Part shown: positions 37,194 to 46,554 of the stretch, in pieces
Layout: each line of letters begins with the position of its first letter
Numbering within the stretch: the first letter of the stretch is position 1
Origin: Prosthecobacter sp.
GTDB lineage: Bacteria > Verrucomicrobiota > Verrucomicrobiia > Verrucomicrobiales > Verrucomicrobiaceae
DNA: 64,000 nucleotides
Direction of reading: 5' to 3'
Assembly: GCA_019186985.1 (NCBI GenBank)
Contig: JABARQ010000017.1
Coordinates: forward strand, 62,001-126,000
Translations under genes and position numbers: made by a program
The notes under the pieces: model-generated
What the model saw: the letters and a program-made list of their open reading frames with translations, nothing else
Told to the model about the DNA's origin: nothing
Databases searched by the model: none

Positions 37194-38792
37194 ATGATCA
37201 CCGATCCTCCCCTTGAACCGTCCATGGCCGGGGCCGTTCCTGTCCCTGGGTTCTGGAGCAGGTTCCTGGCGCGTCTAGAAAGGGCGGGGGACGATTACCG
37301 GCTCACGCGCTTTGTCCTGCTCCGCTTCACCGGCCTGGTCTGGCTTGTCGCCTTTCTGTCGGCAGCCCAGCAGTTCATTCCCCTCGTCGGGCATGAGGGA
37401 CTTCTGCCCGCCGATCTTTTTGTTCAGCGCGTGGTGGAGCATTTAGGCTCCCCCTGGGCGGCGTTCCGGGAAATGCCGTCGATCTTTTGGTTTGGCTGTG
37501 GTGACGGCATGATCCTGGCCGTGACCTGGGCGGGGGTGATGCTTTCGGCCCTGGTGATGCTGGGGCTGGCCAACGCGCTGATGATGCTGGCCCTGTGGTT
37601 CCTTTACCTGTGCCTGCTGCCCGTCGGCCAGGAGTGGCTCCAGTATGGCTGGGACATCCAGATCCTTGAGACCGGCTTTCTGGGCGTGCTGCTCTGCCCT
37701 CTGCTGGACCCCCGGCCCTTCCCGCGCCGGGCGCCACCCATCCTGGTGATCTGGCTGCATCGCTGGCTGATCTGGCGCATCATGCTTGGCGCCGGCCTGA
37801 TCAAGCTGCGGGGTGATGAATGCTGGCGTGACCTGACGGCGCTCTATTTTCACTACGAAACCCAGCCTGTTCCCAATCCGCTCAGCCGCTGGCTGCACTT
37901 TGCCCCGAAGTGGTTCCATCAGGCCGGCGTGCTGACCAACCATGGGGTTGAACTGGTCGCTCCCTGGTTCGCCTTTTACGGGCGTCCGGCCCGACATGCC
38001 GCCGGGTTGCTGATGGCGGGCTTCATGGTTGTCCTGATCCTCACCGGCAACCTGTCCTTCCTCAACTGGCTCACCCTCATCCCGGCGCTCGCCTGCCTGG
38101 ATGACAGCTTCTGGAGGAGGGTTCTGCCCCGGCGCATCACGGTGCTGGCGGAAGCCTCGGCGGTGGAAAAGCTGCCGTGCTCACGGCTGCACCTGGGGGT
38201 GGCTGCGGCCTTTCTGGGCGTCGTCGCCTGGCTCAGCATCGCACCGGTGAAGAACCTTTTCTTCACCGACCAGCAGGCCATGAACGGCTCCTTTGACAAG
38301 CTGCACCTGGTCAACACCTACGGCGCCTTTGGCAGCATTGACCGGGAGCGCTTTGAACTGGTCTTCGAGGGGACTTCGGATTCCGTGCCGGAAATGCTCA
38401 GTGAGTGGAGGGAGTATGAATTCAAGGCCAAGCCCACCGATCCGATGCGCAGGCCGGTGATCATCACGCCCTACCACTACCGTCTTGACTGGGCGGCCTG
38501 GTTCCCCTGGTCCAAGGTGCCTGGACGAAACCACTGGGTGCCGCATTTCCTGTGGAAGCTGCTGCACAACGACCCTGGTACGCTGAGTTTGCTTGCCCAC
38601 AATCCCTTCCCGGAGGATCCCCCCCGATGGGTGCGGGTGAGCGTCTATCGCTACCGCTTTGCACCGCCCGGAAATCCCGATGGAGCCTGGTGGGTTCGGG
38701 AGCGCGTCGGCACGCACATCAAACCGCTGTCCCTGGAGTCCCCCCAGCTTATCCAGATCGTCCGTGATTCTGGCTGGCCGGATGCGCGCTGA
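37194..38792 (+). CDS. Lipase maturation factor family membrane protein
   Basis: This is a 532-residue protein with several membrane helices in its first 330 residues. LMF-family features are FVLLRFTGLVWLVAFLSAAQQ, PLVGHEGLLPADLF, WLQYGWDIQILETGFLGVLL, MLGAGLIKLRGDECWRDLTAL and HYETQPVPNPLSRWLHFAP. The C-terminal 200 residues form a soluble domain with YHYRLDWAAWFPW. In vertebrates LMF1 helps lipases fold in the ER; bacterial members are abundant in Verrucomicrobiota and Planctomycetes and have no proven role. It could serve disulfide handling or protein export. It stands after the HTH-MBL gene on the same strand, 69 bp apart. Confidence 0.88.
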   Translation: MITDPPLEPSMAGAVPVPGFWSRFLARLERAGDDYRLTRFVLLRFTGLVWLVAFLSAAQQFIPLVGHEGLLPADLFVQRVVEHLGSPWAAFREMPSIFWFGCGDGMILAVTWAGVMLSALVMLGLANALMMLALWFLYLCLLPVGQEWLQYGWDIQILETGFLGVLLCPLLDPRPFPRRAPPILVIWLHRWLIWRIMLGAGLIKLRGDECWRDLTALYFHYETQPVPNPLSRWLHFAPKWFHQAGVLTNHGVELVAPWFAFYGRPARHAAGLLMAGFMVVLILTGNLSFLNWLTLIPALACLDDSFWRRVLPRRITVLAEASAVEKLPCSRLHLGVAAAFLGVVAWLSIAPVKNLFFTDQQAMNGSFDKLHLVNTYGAFGSIDRERFELVFEGTSDSVPEMLSEWREYEFKAKPTDPMRRPVIITPYHYRLDWAAWFPWSKVPGRNHWVPHFLWKLLHNDPGTLSLLAHNPFPEDPPRWVRVSVYRYRFAPPGNPDGAWWVRERVGTHIKPLSLESPQLIQIVRDSGWPDAR

Positions 38793-39372
38793 AGGGAGTT
38801 TGGCTGACCGTCGAAAATCGACGGGATAGGTCTGGCAACTCGTTAATCTGCGATCCGGGGTTTTGCTTCGATAAAATAAAAACTATTCATAAGATAAAGG
38901 TGGATAAATTTCAGCTAATTACTCAAATATCTGTTTTAGTCCTCATTTTTTCGCGAATGAATGGTAATGAGATCACGACGATGGTGAAGTCTGGGACGGA
39001 GCATGTGAGGCCGGGTGAGTGGACCTACAGGTCTGACTTGAAGGTGCGGCATCGGAGTGAGCAGGGCGCGGGAGAAAGCAGCAAGACGCTGACGATGACC
39101 GCCTCGTGGCGTGCGGGTGGCTACGCACTGGGAAGGCTGCTGGTGGCGTCGGGGGAGGGGGCGGGAAGCAGGCTGTTATCCTTGCGCTCGAGAACGGCTT
39201 TCAAAAGCCATAACTATGGGGTTGTTCGTCGTGCGAAGATTGCATTGTCAGCGGAGCTGCTGTTGCCGCCTTAAGAACTGGTGCCGCCACGGCGGCAGAA
39301 GTTGCTCCCTTCATCGCCGTTGTGTTGAAGGGCGGCAAAGTCATAAAGGGTCCCATTTCGATGTCCCACTTC
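38793..39372. other. Intergenic stretch with an AT-rich segment
   Basis: This 580-bp gap holds no convincing gene. Positions about 38860-38960 are clearly AT-rich compared with the surroundings, which suggests a promoter region or inserted DNA. A 7-bp hairpin (CCGTCGA / TCGACGG, 38808-38824, AAA loop) follows the LMF stop but lacks a T-tract. A 124-codon plus-strand frame (38900-39274) starts in the AT-rich part (MDKFQLITQISVLVLIF) but its later part looks like random basic sequence with no family signature, so I leave it unannotated. Confidence 0.5.
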
Positions 39373-40134
39373 TCAAGCCAGCGCGGACTGAATGGCCTGC
39401 ATCCAGTGACGGGCGCGTTCGGCGTAGCTCTGGTGGTCGGCCTGGTAGAGGATGCCGCGGGAGACGTTGACGAGCAGGGGGGCCTTGCGGCCGGCGCCCT
39501 TCAGCGCGGCGAGGTCGCCACCCTGGGCGCCGAGGCCGGGGATGAGCAGGGGAACGTCCGGGGTGCGGGCGAGGACTTCGCTTGCGGCGTTGGTGAGGCC
39601 GATGACGAGGCCGACCTGCGGGCTGGCCTGGGTCATCTCGCCGACGATTTCAAACACCTGCTTCCGGCCGCCGTCGAGTGTCTGAAGCTCGATGTCTGCG
39701 GCGCCCTTGTTGGAGGTCACGCCGAGCAGGTAGAGACCTTTGTCGGCGTATTTCAGGAAGGGTTCGAGGGTGTCGCGGCCCATGTAGGGATTGAGGGTCA
39801 CGGCGTCCACCTTGAGTTCGTCAAAGGCGGCCCTGGCGTAGTAGCCCTGGGTTTCGCCGATGTCGCCACGCTTCACGTCGAGCACGATGGGGACATCGCG
39901 GGGGATGGCGGCCAGCACTTCCTCCAGCAGCTTCATGCCACGCCAGCCGAGGGCTTCGAAGTAGGCGGAGTTGGGCTTGAAGGCGGCGGCGCAGGGCAGG
40001 GTTTCCTCGATGATCCGGAGGATCTGATCACGGGTGGTGTCGTCGGCCGACTCGGCGCGGATGTCCAGGCCGACGCAGAGGTTGGATCCTGTGGCGGCGA
40101 TGCGTTGCTCCAGCTTGTCTCGGAATGTCGTCAT
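39373..40134 (-). CDS. pyrF: Orotidine 5'-phosphate decarboxylase
   Basis: This is a 253-residue enzyme for the last step of UMP synthesis. The catalytic motif is IVLDVKRGDIGET (Asp-Lys-Asp tetrad). NLCVGLDIRAES at the N-terminus, AFKPNSAYFEALGW and FLIPGLGAQGGD-like residues in PLLIPGLGAQGGD mark the longer pyrF type 2 (UMPS-like bacterial) group. The C-terminal VNVSRGILYQ is the phosphate-binding loop. It is a single gene divergent from a sulfatase. The only other pyrimidine gene in the window, pyrC, is unlinked. Confidence 0.95.
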   Translation of the reverse strand: MTTFRDKLEQRIAATGSNLCVGLDIRAESADDTTRDQILRIIEETLPCAAAFKPNSAYFEALGWRGMKLLEEVLAAIPRDVPIVLDVKRGDIGETQGYYARAAFDELKVDAVTLNPYMGRDTLEPFLKYADKGLYLLGVTSNKGAADIELQTLDGGRKQVFEIVGEMTQASPQVGLVIGLTNAASEVLARTPDVPLLIPGLGAQGGDLAALKGAGRKAPLLVNVSRGILYQADHQSYAERARHWMQAIQSALA

Positions 40135-40254
40135 GATGGGAAGGGCGGGCCATCATGGCGTGGCGGCGGCGTGATGCAACGCAGGAGGGTGTTTTTGACG
40201 GGGCTGAAGCCAGTGAAATGAGCTGCTGTTCCCGGCGTTCCTGACTTTCAACCC

Positions 40255-41766
40255 ATGAAACGCGCCGCCGTCCTGCTTTTCCTTGCCTCGCTGTTTGCCG
40301 CCTGCCCTGCGCCTGCGGCGGAACGGCCTAACATCCTTTGGTTTGTCGTCGATGACATGTCGGCGCATTTTTCCTGCTATGGGGAGACGCTGGTCAGCAC
40401 GCCGGCGGTGGACAGGCTTGCGTCCGAGGGCACGCGCTTCACCCGGGCCAGCATCACGGCGCCGGTGTGCTCGGCCTGCCGCTCGGCGCTGATCACAGGC
40501 ATGTACCAGACAACGATCGGCTCGCATCATCATCGCAGCGGCCGTGGCGAGATGAAAATCCACCTGCCCGAGGGCGTGCGGCCGGTGCCGGAGCTGTTTC
40601 AGAAGGCGGGCTACTACACCTGCATCGGCAGCGGCCTGCCGGACCTTGATTTTCGCGGGCTTCCCTTCGGCGGCGGCAAGGGTAAAAAGAAGGGCGGGGG
40701 AGGCGGCTCCAGGCTGGGCAAGACCGACTACAATTTTGAATGGGACGCGAGGATGTATGACAGCCACGACTGGGCCGGGCGAGGTGACAAGCCCTTCTTC
40801 ATGCAGGTTCAGCTTCACGGCGGCAAGCTGCGCGCGGACACGGCCGAGGCCAACCGGGCGCTGGCGGAACGTGCGCGGCGGGAGCTGGGCGGCGCCACGG
40901 ATCCGCAGAAGGTGACGCTGCCGCCTTATTATCCGCGTGACCCGGTGCTGCTGGAGGACTGGGCGGCCTATCTGGACAGCGTGCGCCTCACCGACCTGCA
41001 TGTCGGGCGTGTCATCGCGAGGCTGGAGAAGGAGGGGCTTCTGGAGAACACGCTGATCATCTTCATGACCGACCACGGCATCAGCCATGCGCGGGGCAAG
41101 CAGTTCCTCTACAACGAAGGCACGCACATTCCGTTTGTGGTCCGAGGTCCGGGCATTGCCAGGGGGGCGGTGCGCGAGGACCTGGTCATGCAGATCGACA
41201 TGGCGCCGATCTCCCTGGCCGCGGCCGGCATTCCGATCCCCGGCATGATGCAGGGCAGGGACGTTCTTGCCAGGGACTACCAGCCGCGCAGCGCCGTGTT
41301 TGCGGCGCGTGACCGCTGCGATGAAACCGTCGAGCGCCTGCGCAGCGTGCGCACCGACAAGTTCCTCTACATACGCAACTTCCATCCCCTGCGCCCCATG
41401 CTTCAGCCCAACGCCTACAAGGACGGCAAGGCCATCGTCAAGGCGCTGCGCCGCCAGCATGAGGCGGGCAAGCTGCCCTCGGTGCCGGAGGCGCTGCTGT
41501 TCAGCCCGACCCGTCCCGCCGAGGAGCTCTACGAATACGGGACGGACACCTTCCAGGTCACGAACCTGGCGGCGAACCCGGATTACAAGGCCGTGCTGGA
41601 GGAGCATCGGGGCGTGCTCGACCGATGGATCATCGAAAGTGGCGACAAGGGGCCGGAGACGGAGGCCATGTATGACAGCGACATGGCGGAGTACCTGAAA
41701 AAGAGAAGCGCCGAGGTGGAGAAGAACATCGCCCTGATGAAGCAGTGGGCGAAGGAAGGAAAATAA
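40255..41766 (+). CDS. Secreted sulfatase
   Basis: This is a 503-residue type I sulfatase with signal peptide (residues 1-22). Metal site: ILWFVVDDMSAHF. The formylglycine motif is C72-S-A-C-R (VCSACRSALITG), the variant with Ala at position 3. IIFMTDHGISHARGKQF carries the second half of the metal site. The insert FGGGKGKKKGGGGGSRLG (about residues 138-155) is a Lys/Gly low-complexity loop not seen in most sulfatases. It is followed 30 bp later by another sulfatase on the same strand, so both are likely co-transcribed for stepwise desulfation of one polysaccharide. Confidence 0.92.
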   Translation: MKRAAVLLFLASLFAACPAPAAERPNILWFVVDDMSAHFSCYGETLVSTPAVDRLASEGTRFTRASITAPVCSACRSALITGMYQTTIGSHHHRSGRGEMKIHLPEGVRPVPELFQKAGYYTCIGSGLPDLDFRGLPFGGGKGKKKGGGGGSRLGKTDYNFEWDARMYDSHDWAGRGDKPFFMQVQLHGGKLRADTAEANRALAERARRELGGATDPQKVTLPPYYPRDPVLLEDWAAYLDSVRLTDLHVGRVIARLEKEGLLENTLIIFMTDHGISHARGKQFLYNEGTHIPFVVRGPGIARGAVREDLVMQIDMAPISLAAAGIPIPGMMQGRDVLARDYQPRSAVFAARDRCDETVERLRSVRTDKFLYIRNFHPLRPMLQPNAYKDGKAIVKALRRQHEAGKLPSVPEALLFSPTRPAEELYEYGTDTFQVTNLAANPDYKAVLEEHRGVLDRWIIESGDKGPETEAMYDSDMAEYLKKRSAEVEKNIALMKQWAKEGK

Positions 41767-41796
41767 GACGAAGCCGGTTCTGCCTAACCAACCATC

Positions 41797-43287
41797 ATGC
41801 GCCATCTCCTGCCGTTCATCGTCCTGTCAGTCGTGCTGGCCGCGCTTTCGCAGGCGGCTCCTCCGAACATTCTTCTCATCCTTCCTGATCAGATGCGTGC
41901 CAGCGCCATGGGCTGCGACGGCAATGCGCAGGTGAAGACGCCGAACATCGACCGTCTGGCGGCGGAGGGCATGCGTTTCAGGCGCACCTATGCGAACGTG
42001 CCGGTCTGCTGCCCGGCGCGGGCCATCCTGATGACCGGAACGTATCCGCATGTGAACGGCATGATGGCCAACGACCTGAGGCTGAGGGAGGAGCAGGTGA
42101 CGCTTGCCGAGCGTCTGCGCGATGCCGGTTACCGCACCGGCTTCATCGGCAAGTGGCACCTGGACGGCGGGCCGCGTGAGCCGGGCTTCGTGCCGCCGGG
42201 GCCGCGTCGGCAGGGCTTTGAGTTCTGGGCGGCGTATGAATGCCATCACAAGCATTTTCAGCCGGACTATTTTCGCGACACGCCGGAGCGTCTTGTGGTG
42301 AACAAGTTTGAGCCGGAGGCCTCCTGTGACTTTGCGGTCGAGTTCCTGCGGACGCAGCCAAAGGAGAAGCCCTTTTTCCTGACGGTGCAGATGGGGCCGC
42401 CGCATGACCCTTATGGGGCTCCGGACCAATACATGAAGCTCTATGATGCGGCGAGCCTCAAGCCGGACGCGAGCTGGCAGGAGGGCAGTGAAGGACGCCC
42501 GGCGCCGAAGACGGGGCTGCGTCGCGGCCCCCTGGCCGGCCGGTTTGTCCCCGTGGGCGGACGTGAGGAGATCGCGGCGTATTATGCCGCGATCACGGCG
42601 ATCGACGACCAGGTCGGGCGGCTGCTGAAGACGCTCAAGGAAACCGGGGCGGATGAGAACACGATCATCCTGTTCACCTCGGATCATGGCGACATGCTGG
42701 GCAATCACGGCATGCGCCGCAAACGCAAGCCGCATGATGAATCGGCCCGCGTGCCCGGCATCCTGCGCTGGCCGGCCCGGGTGCCGAAGGGGCGTGTGGT
42801 GGAGACTCTGTTCAGTCATGTGGACATGGCTCCGACGCTGCTGGCGCTGGCGGGGCAGGCGGTGCCGAAGGAGATGCAGGGGGCGGATCTCTCCCGGGTG
42901 GCGCTTGGCGAAACGACCGAGGGGCCGGAGGCGGTGCTGCTGCAGATCTTCGTGCCGTTCAACCCTGACGGCATCGACCGTCCCTGGCGCGGCATCATCA
43001 CGCAGGACCACACCTATGCGCGGCATGAGGACAAGGCCTGGGTGCTGTTTGATGACAAGGCGGATCCAAGGCAGATGAAGAACCTGGCCGAGGATGCGCC
43101 GGCGTCAGCACTGCGTGAACGTCTGGACGCCCGGCTTGCGGCCCTGATGAAGAGGCATGGCGATGCCTGGACTTTTGGTTCGGCTGAACTCGTTGAGGAA
43201 GGCGGTCGTCTCTACAGGCACGGCACCTTTGAGAGCGTGCAGGAATACATCGACTGGGCGAAGGCGAATCCGGACAAGGGGAGGTGA
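41797..43287 (+). CDS. Secreted sulfatase (second of a tandem pair)
   Basis: This is a 496-residue type I sulfatase. Signal peptide MRHLLPFIVLSVVLAALSQA is followed by LLILPDQMRASAMG. The formylglycine cysteine is Cys71 in CCPARAILMTG (CxPxR, with a second Cys at 72). Other motifs are FIGKWHLDGG and ILFTSDHGDMLGNHGM. It belongs to a different subgroup from the preceding sulfatase, as the DQMR motif, unlike VDDMSA, indicates. The two genes are 30 bp apart in one transcription unit. Sulfated algal or host glycans are plausible substrates. Confidence 0.93.
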   Translation: MRHLLPFIVLSVVLAALSQAAPPNILLILPDQMRASAMGCDGNAQVKTPNIDRLAAEGMRFRRTYANVPVCCPARAILMTGTYPHVNGMMANDLRLREEQVTLAERLRDAGYRTGFIGKWHLDGGPREPGFVPPGPRRQGFEFWAAYECHHKHFQPDYFRDTPERLVVNKFEPEASCDFAVEFLRTQPKEKPFFLTVQMGPPHDPYGAPDQYMKLYDAASLKPDASWQEGSEGRPAPKTGLRRGPLAGRFVPVGGREEIAAYYAAITAIDDQVGRLLKTLKETGADENTIILFTSDHGDMLGNHGMRRKRKPHDESARVPGILRWPARVPKGRVVETLFSHVDMAPTLLALAGQAVPKEMQGADLSRVALGETTEGPEAVLLQIFVPFNPDGIDRPWRGIITQDHTYARHEDKAWVLFDDKADPRQMKNLAEDAPASALRERLDARLAALMKRHGDAWTFGSAELVEEGGRLYRHGTFESVQEYIDWAKANPDKGR

Positions 43288-43379
43288 GGCGTGGGATGAG
43301 CGCCGGACGACGCGCTGGAATCCTGCCACAGGCTGGTTTCAAAGGCCTGGAGTCCTGTGAACTTGTGGACGTGCCGGCA

Positions 43380-45221
43380 TCAAAACAGCGCCCTGCGGTG
43401 GAACAGGAAGCTTTCCAGCAGGAGGAGGGCGAGGACGGTCCAGAGAAGCAGGCGCGGCCAGTCGCTGCCGCCCGAGCCTGCCTGGATGGCCGGCAATGCC
43501 GCGGTGCTGGTTTCGGCCTGGCCGGAGGCGGGGAGGTCGGTTTCGGAGGCGGAGGCAAGCGCGCTTGAGCCCTGGCGGTCACTGGTTTTCCAGAAGCCGA
43601 TCCGATGAACGGGCAGCAGTCCGTTGGCGGCCTGGTCCGTGCTGTCGATGAACTGGCTGCCGGTCCATTCCTTCCATTCGACGATGCCGGATTCGTTGAG
43701 CAGATCTCCTGGGTGAAGGGTTTGCAGGCCTGAGACGGCGTCGCTGTTTTCAGCGCACCAGTAGAGGGCGTTGCCTAGAAGGAGGGGGAAGGCGGGCAGC
43801 AGGGCGAGTTGTTCGGAGCGGGTGGGTGAAAAGGCTGAGACGACCAGCCGCCGGCCGTTCAGCTCACCAGCGGCGAGGATGGGGTCATTGCCGGCCATCC
43901 AGAGCGGTTCCAGGATGCCGCCGAGGTCAAGCACGCCTGTCTGAGTGAGGGCGAGCCGGCTGGCGGCGATGCGGAAGAGCAGGGGATGATCCGGGGTGAC
44001 GGTGCGGATGCTGTCGTGGGGCAGTCCGGGTTCCGGCAGCCGCCGTACCTGGAACGGAGGCGCGCTCCTGGCGGGGTTGAGGGCGATGACGGGCCGGTCT
44101 TCCGGCAGCTTTTCGGGCAGCCAGTTTTCAAACACGAACACATCCGGCCGGTTTTGGGGAGGCCAGTCTTCAGCGCGGCCTTTGAGGACTTCCAGCCTGC
44201 CCGCCTCGGTCATGGAGGCCAGCGCCAGTTCGGTGAAAGGGTCGGGCTTGTCGGAGAAGAGGGTGATGACGAGCGGGCGGGTTTCCGGCAGCGGAGCGGC
44301 GACGGCGTCGTCCCAGCCAAAACAGTCGCCCGGAGTTTTGAGCTGAACTTCCATCAACTGGCCGCGCACTCCTTCAAGCGGCACGATGAGCGAGGTGGAG
44401 GCGCCGGGTTCCAGGTCGATCTCGCGAAGCTGGGCGAGCCTGCCTGCCAGGCTGACTTCGAGGGTGGAGGTGAGCCGGGAGGGATTGGAGCGTGCGGCGC
44501 TGACCTTGACGAAGGCCTCGAAACGATCGCGGGAGAGCAGGGCACGGCGGATTTGAAAGGCGGTGATGCCAAGGTTGACGGGCTTTTTCAGGGCCGCGTC
44601 GATGAAGGCGTAGGCGAGGTCTGCGGTGCCGGGCAGGGGGGAGTCGCCGGCATGCCAGACCTGGGAGCGGGCCTCCAGCCCAACCAAACGTTTGACCACA
44701 GTGAGCGCGGCGTCGGTGCGGGCCTCCATGGGCATGGGACGGACTTCCTGGAGCAGGCGCAGGCATTCGCGGCGGTTGCGGCTGCGGGAGAGCAGCACCT
44801 GGGGCCTGGTGTCAAAGGCGACAAGGGAGAGCACCACCTGGTCGGGCAGGCGTGAAAGACGGTCGCGCAGCGCCTGGCGGGCGGCATCCAGGCGGGTGCG
44901 GTCCTGGTCGTCGCGGGCGCTCATGGATGCGGAGCGGTCGATGAGGAGCACGACGGCGCCCGGAGAGTCGGACCCGGCTTCATTGACGGGTCGCGCCAGG
45001 GCCAGGACGGAGGCGGCGATGACGAGCAGGGTCAGGAGCAGGGAGAGCCATTTTTTCAGGCGTCGCAGCCAGGCGGACTCCTGGTGTTCGCGGGAGAGCG
45101 AGCGGAAGAAGAGCAGGGTGGAGACCGGCACCCGCCGTGCCCGTTTCCTGAACAGGTAAAGCGCCAGCGGGATCAGCGCCAGCCATGCCAGGTGCAGGAG
45201 ATGGGGGGTGAGAAAACGCAT
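43380..45221 (-). CDS. BatA-like membrane protein with VWA domain
   Basis: This is a 613-residue protein. An N-terminal BatA/aerotolerance-regulator segment (FLTPHLLHLAWLALIPLALYLF) comes first, then a second membrane helix at about 58-78. A von Willebrand A domain follows with MIDAS motif Asp95-x-Ser97-x-Ser99 (LLIDRSASM). The middle of the protein is predicted beta-rich with class I glutamine-amidotransferase-like features. A final membrane helix lies near the C-terminus (LLLWTVLALLLLESFLF). BatA-type proteins pair with MoxR ATPases and DUF58 proteins in metal or protein-maturation complexes; here moxR genes are distant (27.8 and 55.6 kb). I chose the ATG at 45221 since it starts the BatA segment. 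Confidence 0.85.
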   Translation of the reverse strand: MRFLTPHLLHLAWLALIPLALYLFRKRARRVPVSTLLFFRSLSREHQESAWLRRLKKWLSLLLTLLVIAASVLALARPVNEAGSDSPGAVVLLIDRSASMSARDDQDRTRLDAARQALRDRLSRLPDQVVLSLVAFDTRPQVLLSRSRNRRECLRLLQEVRPMPMEARTDAALTVVKRLVGLEARSQVWHAGDSPLPGTADLAYAFIDAALKKPVNLGITAFQIRRALLSRDRFEAFVKVSAARSNPSRLTSTLEVSLAGRLAQLREIDLEPGASTSLIVPLEGVRGQLMEVQLKTPGDCFGWDDAVAAPLPETRPLVITLFSDKPDPFTELALASMTEAGRLEVLKGRAEDWPPQNRPDVFVFENWLPEKLPEDRPVIALNPARSAPPFQVRRLPEPGLPHDSIRTVTPDHPLLFRIAASRLALTQTGVLDLGGILEPLWMAGNDPILAAGELNGRRLVVSAFSPTRSEQLALLPAFPLLLGNALYWCAENSDAVSGLQTLHPGDLLNESGIVEWKEWTGSQFIDSTDQAANGLLPVHRIGFWKTSDRQGSSALASASETDLPASGQAETSTAALPAIQAGSGGSDWPRLLLWTVLALLLLESFLFHRRALF

Positions 45222-45470
45222 CCGCGACGAACCGGCCCCATCAATCCCAGAACGGGCCAAATGTCGAATCCCAAATCATGCGGGGGTTTGCGGGATCGGG
45301 GCTGATGCTGCTCAATTGGGCGGGGGCTTGGATGCAGGATTGGCAAAAGAGGGGGCTTTTGATTCGGAGCCCGGGTTAGGGTGGCATTCAGGCAGCCATT
45401 GGATGTTCTCTTGAACATCATTGCATCCCTGGCTTGTGCGGCGTGCCTTTCGAGGCTACTCACCGGGTTC

Positions 45471-46532
45471 ATGTTTGTTGACCAGATCAAAGTTTATGCG
45501 CGCGCCGGCAAGGGTGGCGACGGTTCCATGCATTTCCACCGGGGCAAGTTTCGTCCCAAGGGCGGGCCGGATGGCGGTGACGGTGGCAAGGGCGGCAGCA
45601 TTGTTCTGCAGGCCGATCCCAGCACAAACAGCCTGCGCACGTTCTTCTTCAGCGCCAAGCTGCTGGCGAAGGATGGCGACAAGGGCGGGGCGAACCAGTG
45701 CACGGGCCGGAGCGCGGAGGACGTGATCTTCAAGGTGCCGGTGGGCACCTTGGTGTCGAAAATCACCGAGGTGGAAGACCCGGAGACGGGGGAGGTGAGC
45801 GAGGCGTTTGAGGTCTTTGCCGACCTGACGGAGCCGAACCAGACGTTTGTCCTTTGCAAGGGAGGCAAGGGAGGCAAGGGCAACGTGCATTTCAAGACCT
45901 CGACGCACCAGGCGCCGCGTGAGTTCACCCCGGGCGAACCTGGTGAGGAGGGGCGGTTTCACTTCGAACTGCGCAGCATCGCGGACGCCGGGCTGGTGGG
46001 ATTCCCGAATGCCGGCAAGTCAACGCTGCTGTCGAAGCTGAGCGCGGCGAAGCCGAAGATCGCCAACTATCCCTTCACCACGCTGCAGCCGATGGTGGGC
46101 GTGATCCATTTCAACGAGACGCGTCGCGGCACCCTGGCGGACATTCCCGGACTGATCGAGGGCGCGAGCCAGAACATCGGCCTGGGGCATGACTTCCTGC
46201 GCCACATCATGCGCTGCCGGACGCTGATGTTTGTCGTGGACACGGCCGGCACGGAGGGCCGGGACCCGATCCAGGATCTGGAGACGGTGCGCAAGGAGGT
46301 GAAGCTTTACTCGGATGAGCTGGCCAAGCGGCCCTGGTTCATCGTGGCGAACAAGATGGATGTCGAAGGCGCGGAGGAAAACCTGGAGAGGCTGAAGGAG
46401 CGCTTCAAGCGCATCAAGATCCTTCCTGTCTCCGCCCAGGACGGCCTGGGCATGGACAAGCTGCGGGCGCATCTGGACAAGCAGATCGGCCGGGACACGA
46501 TCGTCGGATTCCAGCAGGTTTCCGTGAGCTGA
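45471..46532 (+). CDS. obg: Ribosome-associated GTPase Obg
   Basis: This is a 353-residue essential GTPase for 50S subunit assembly and stress control. The N-terminal Obg fold is Gly-rich (KVYARAGKGGDGSMHFHRGKF, GGNG-type repeats KGGSIV). The G domain has G1 GFPNAGKST, switch motif and G3 DIPGLIEGA, and G4 NKMD. The C-terminal OCT domain of longer forms is absent. The ATG at 45471 starts the conserved N-terminus; the upstream frame to 45381 is intergenic. It is followed after 22 bp by the ABC permease gene. Confidence 0.95.
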   Translation: MFVDQIKVYARAGKGGDGSMHFHRGKFRPKGGPDGGDGGKGGSIVLQADPSTNSLRTFFFSAKLLAKDGDKGGANQCTGRSAEDVIFKVPVGTLVSKITEVEDPETGEVSEAFEVFADLTEPNQTFVLCKGGKGGKGNVHFKTSTHQAPREFTPGEPGEEGRFHFELRSIADAGLVGFPNAGKSTLLSKLSAAKPKIANYPFTTLQPMVGVIHFNETRRGTLADIPGLIEGASQNIGLGHDFLRHIMRCRTLMFVVDTAGTEGRDPIQDLETVRKEVKLYSDELAKRPWFIVANKMDVEGAEENLERLKERFKRIKILPVSAQDGLGMDKLRAHLDKQIGRDTIVGFQQVSVS

Positions 46533-46554
46533 GCACGATCCATTTCCGCCCGAC

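Noticed and set aside
38808-38824. Hairpin after the LMF gene as terminator
   Set aside because: A 7-bp stem with a 3-nt loop but no following T-tract, so termination is not supported.
38900-39274. 124-codon frame in an AT-rich gap
   Set aside because: No family signature, no clear ribosome site, and the second half resembles random GC-rich translation.
40153-41805. 550-codon minus-strand frame
   Set aside because: Antisense to a sulfatase with intact active site; translation is compositionally biased.
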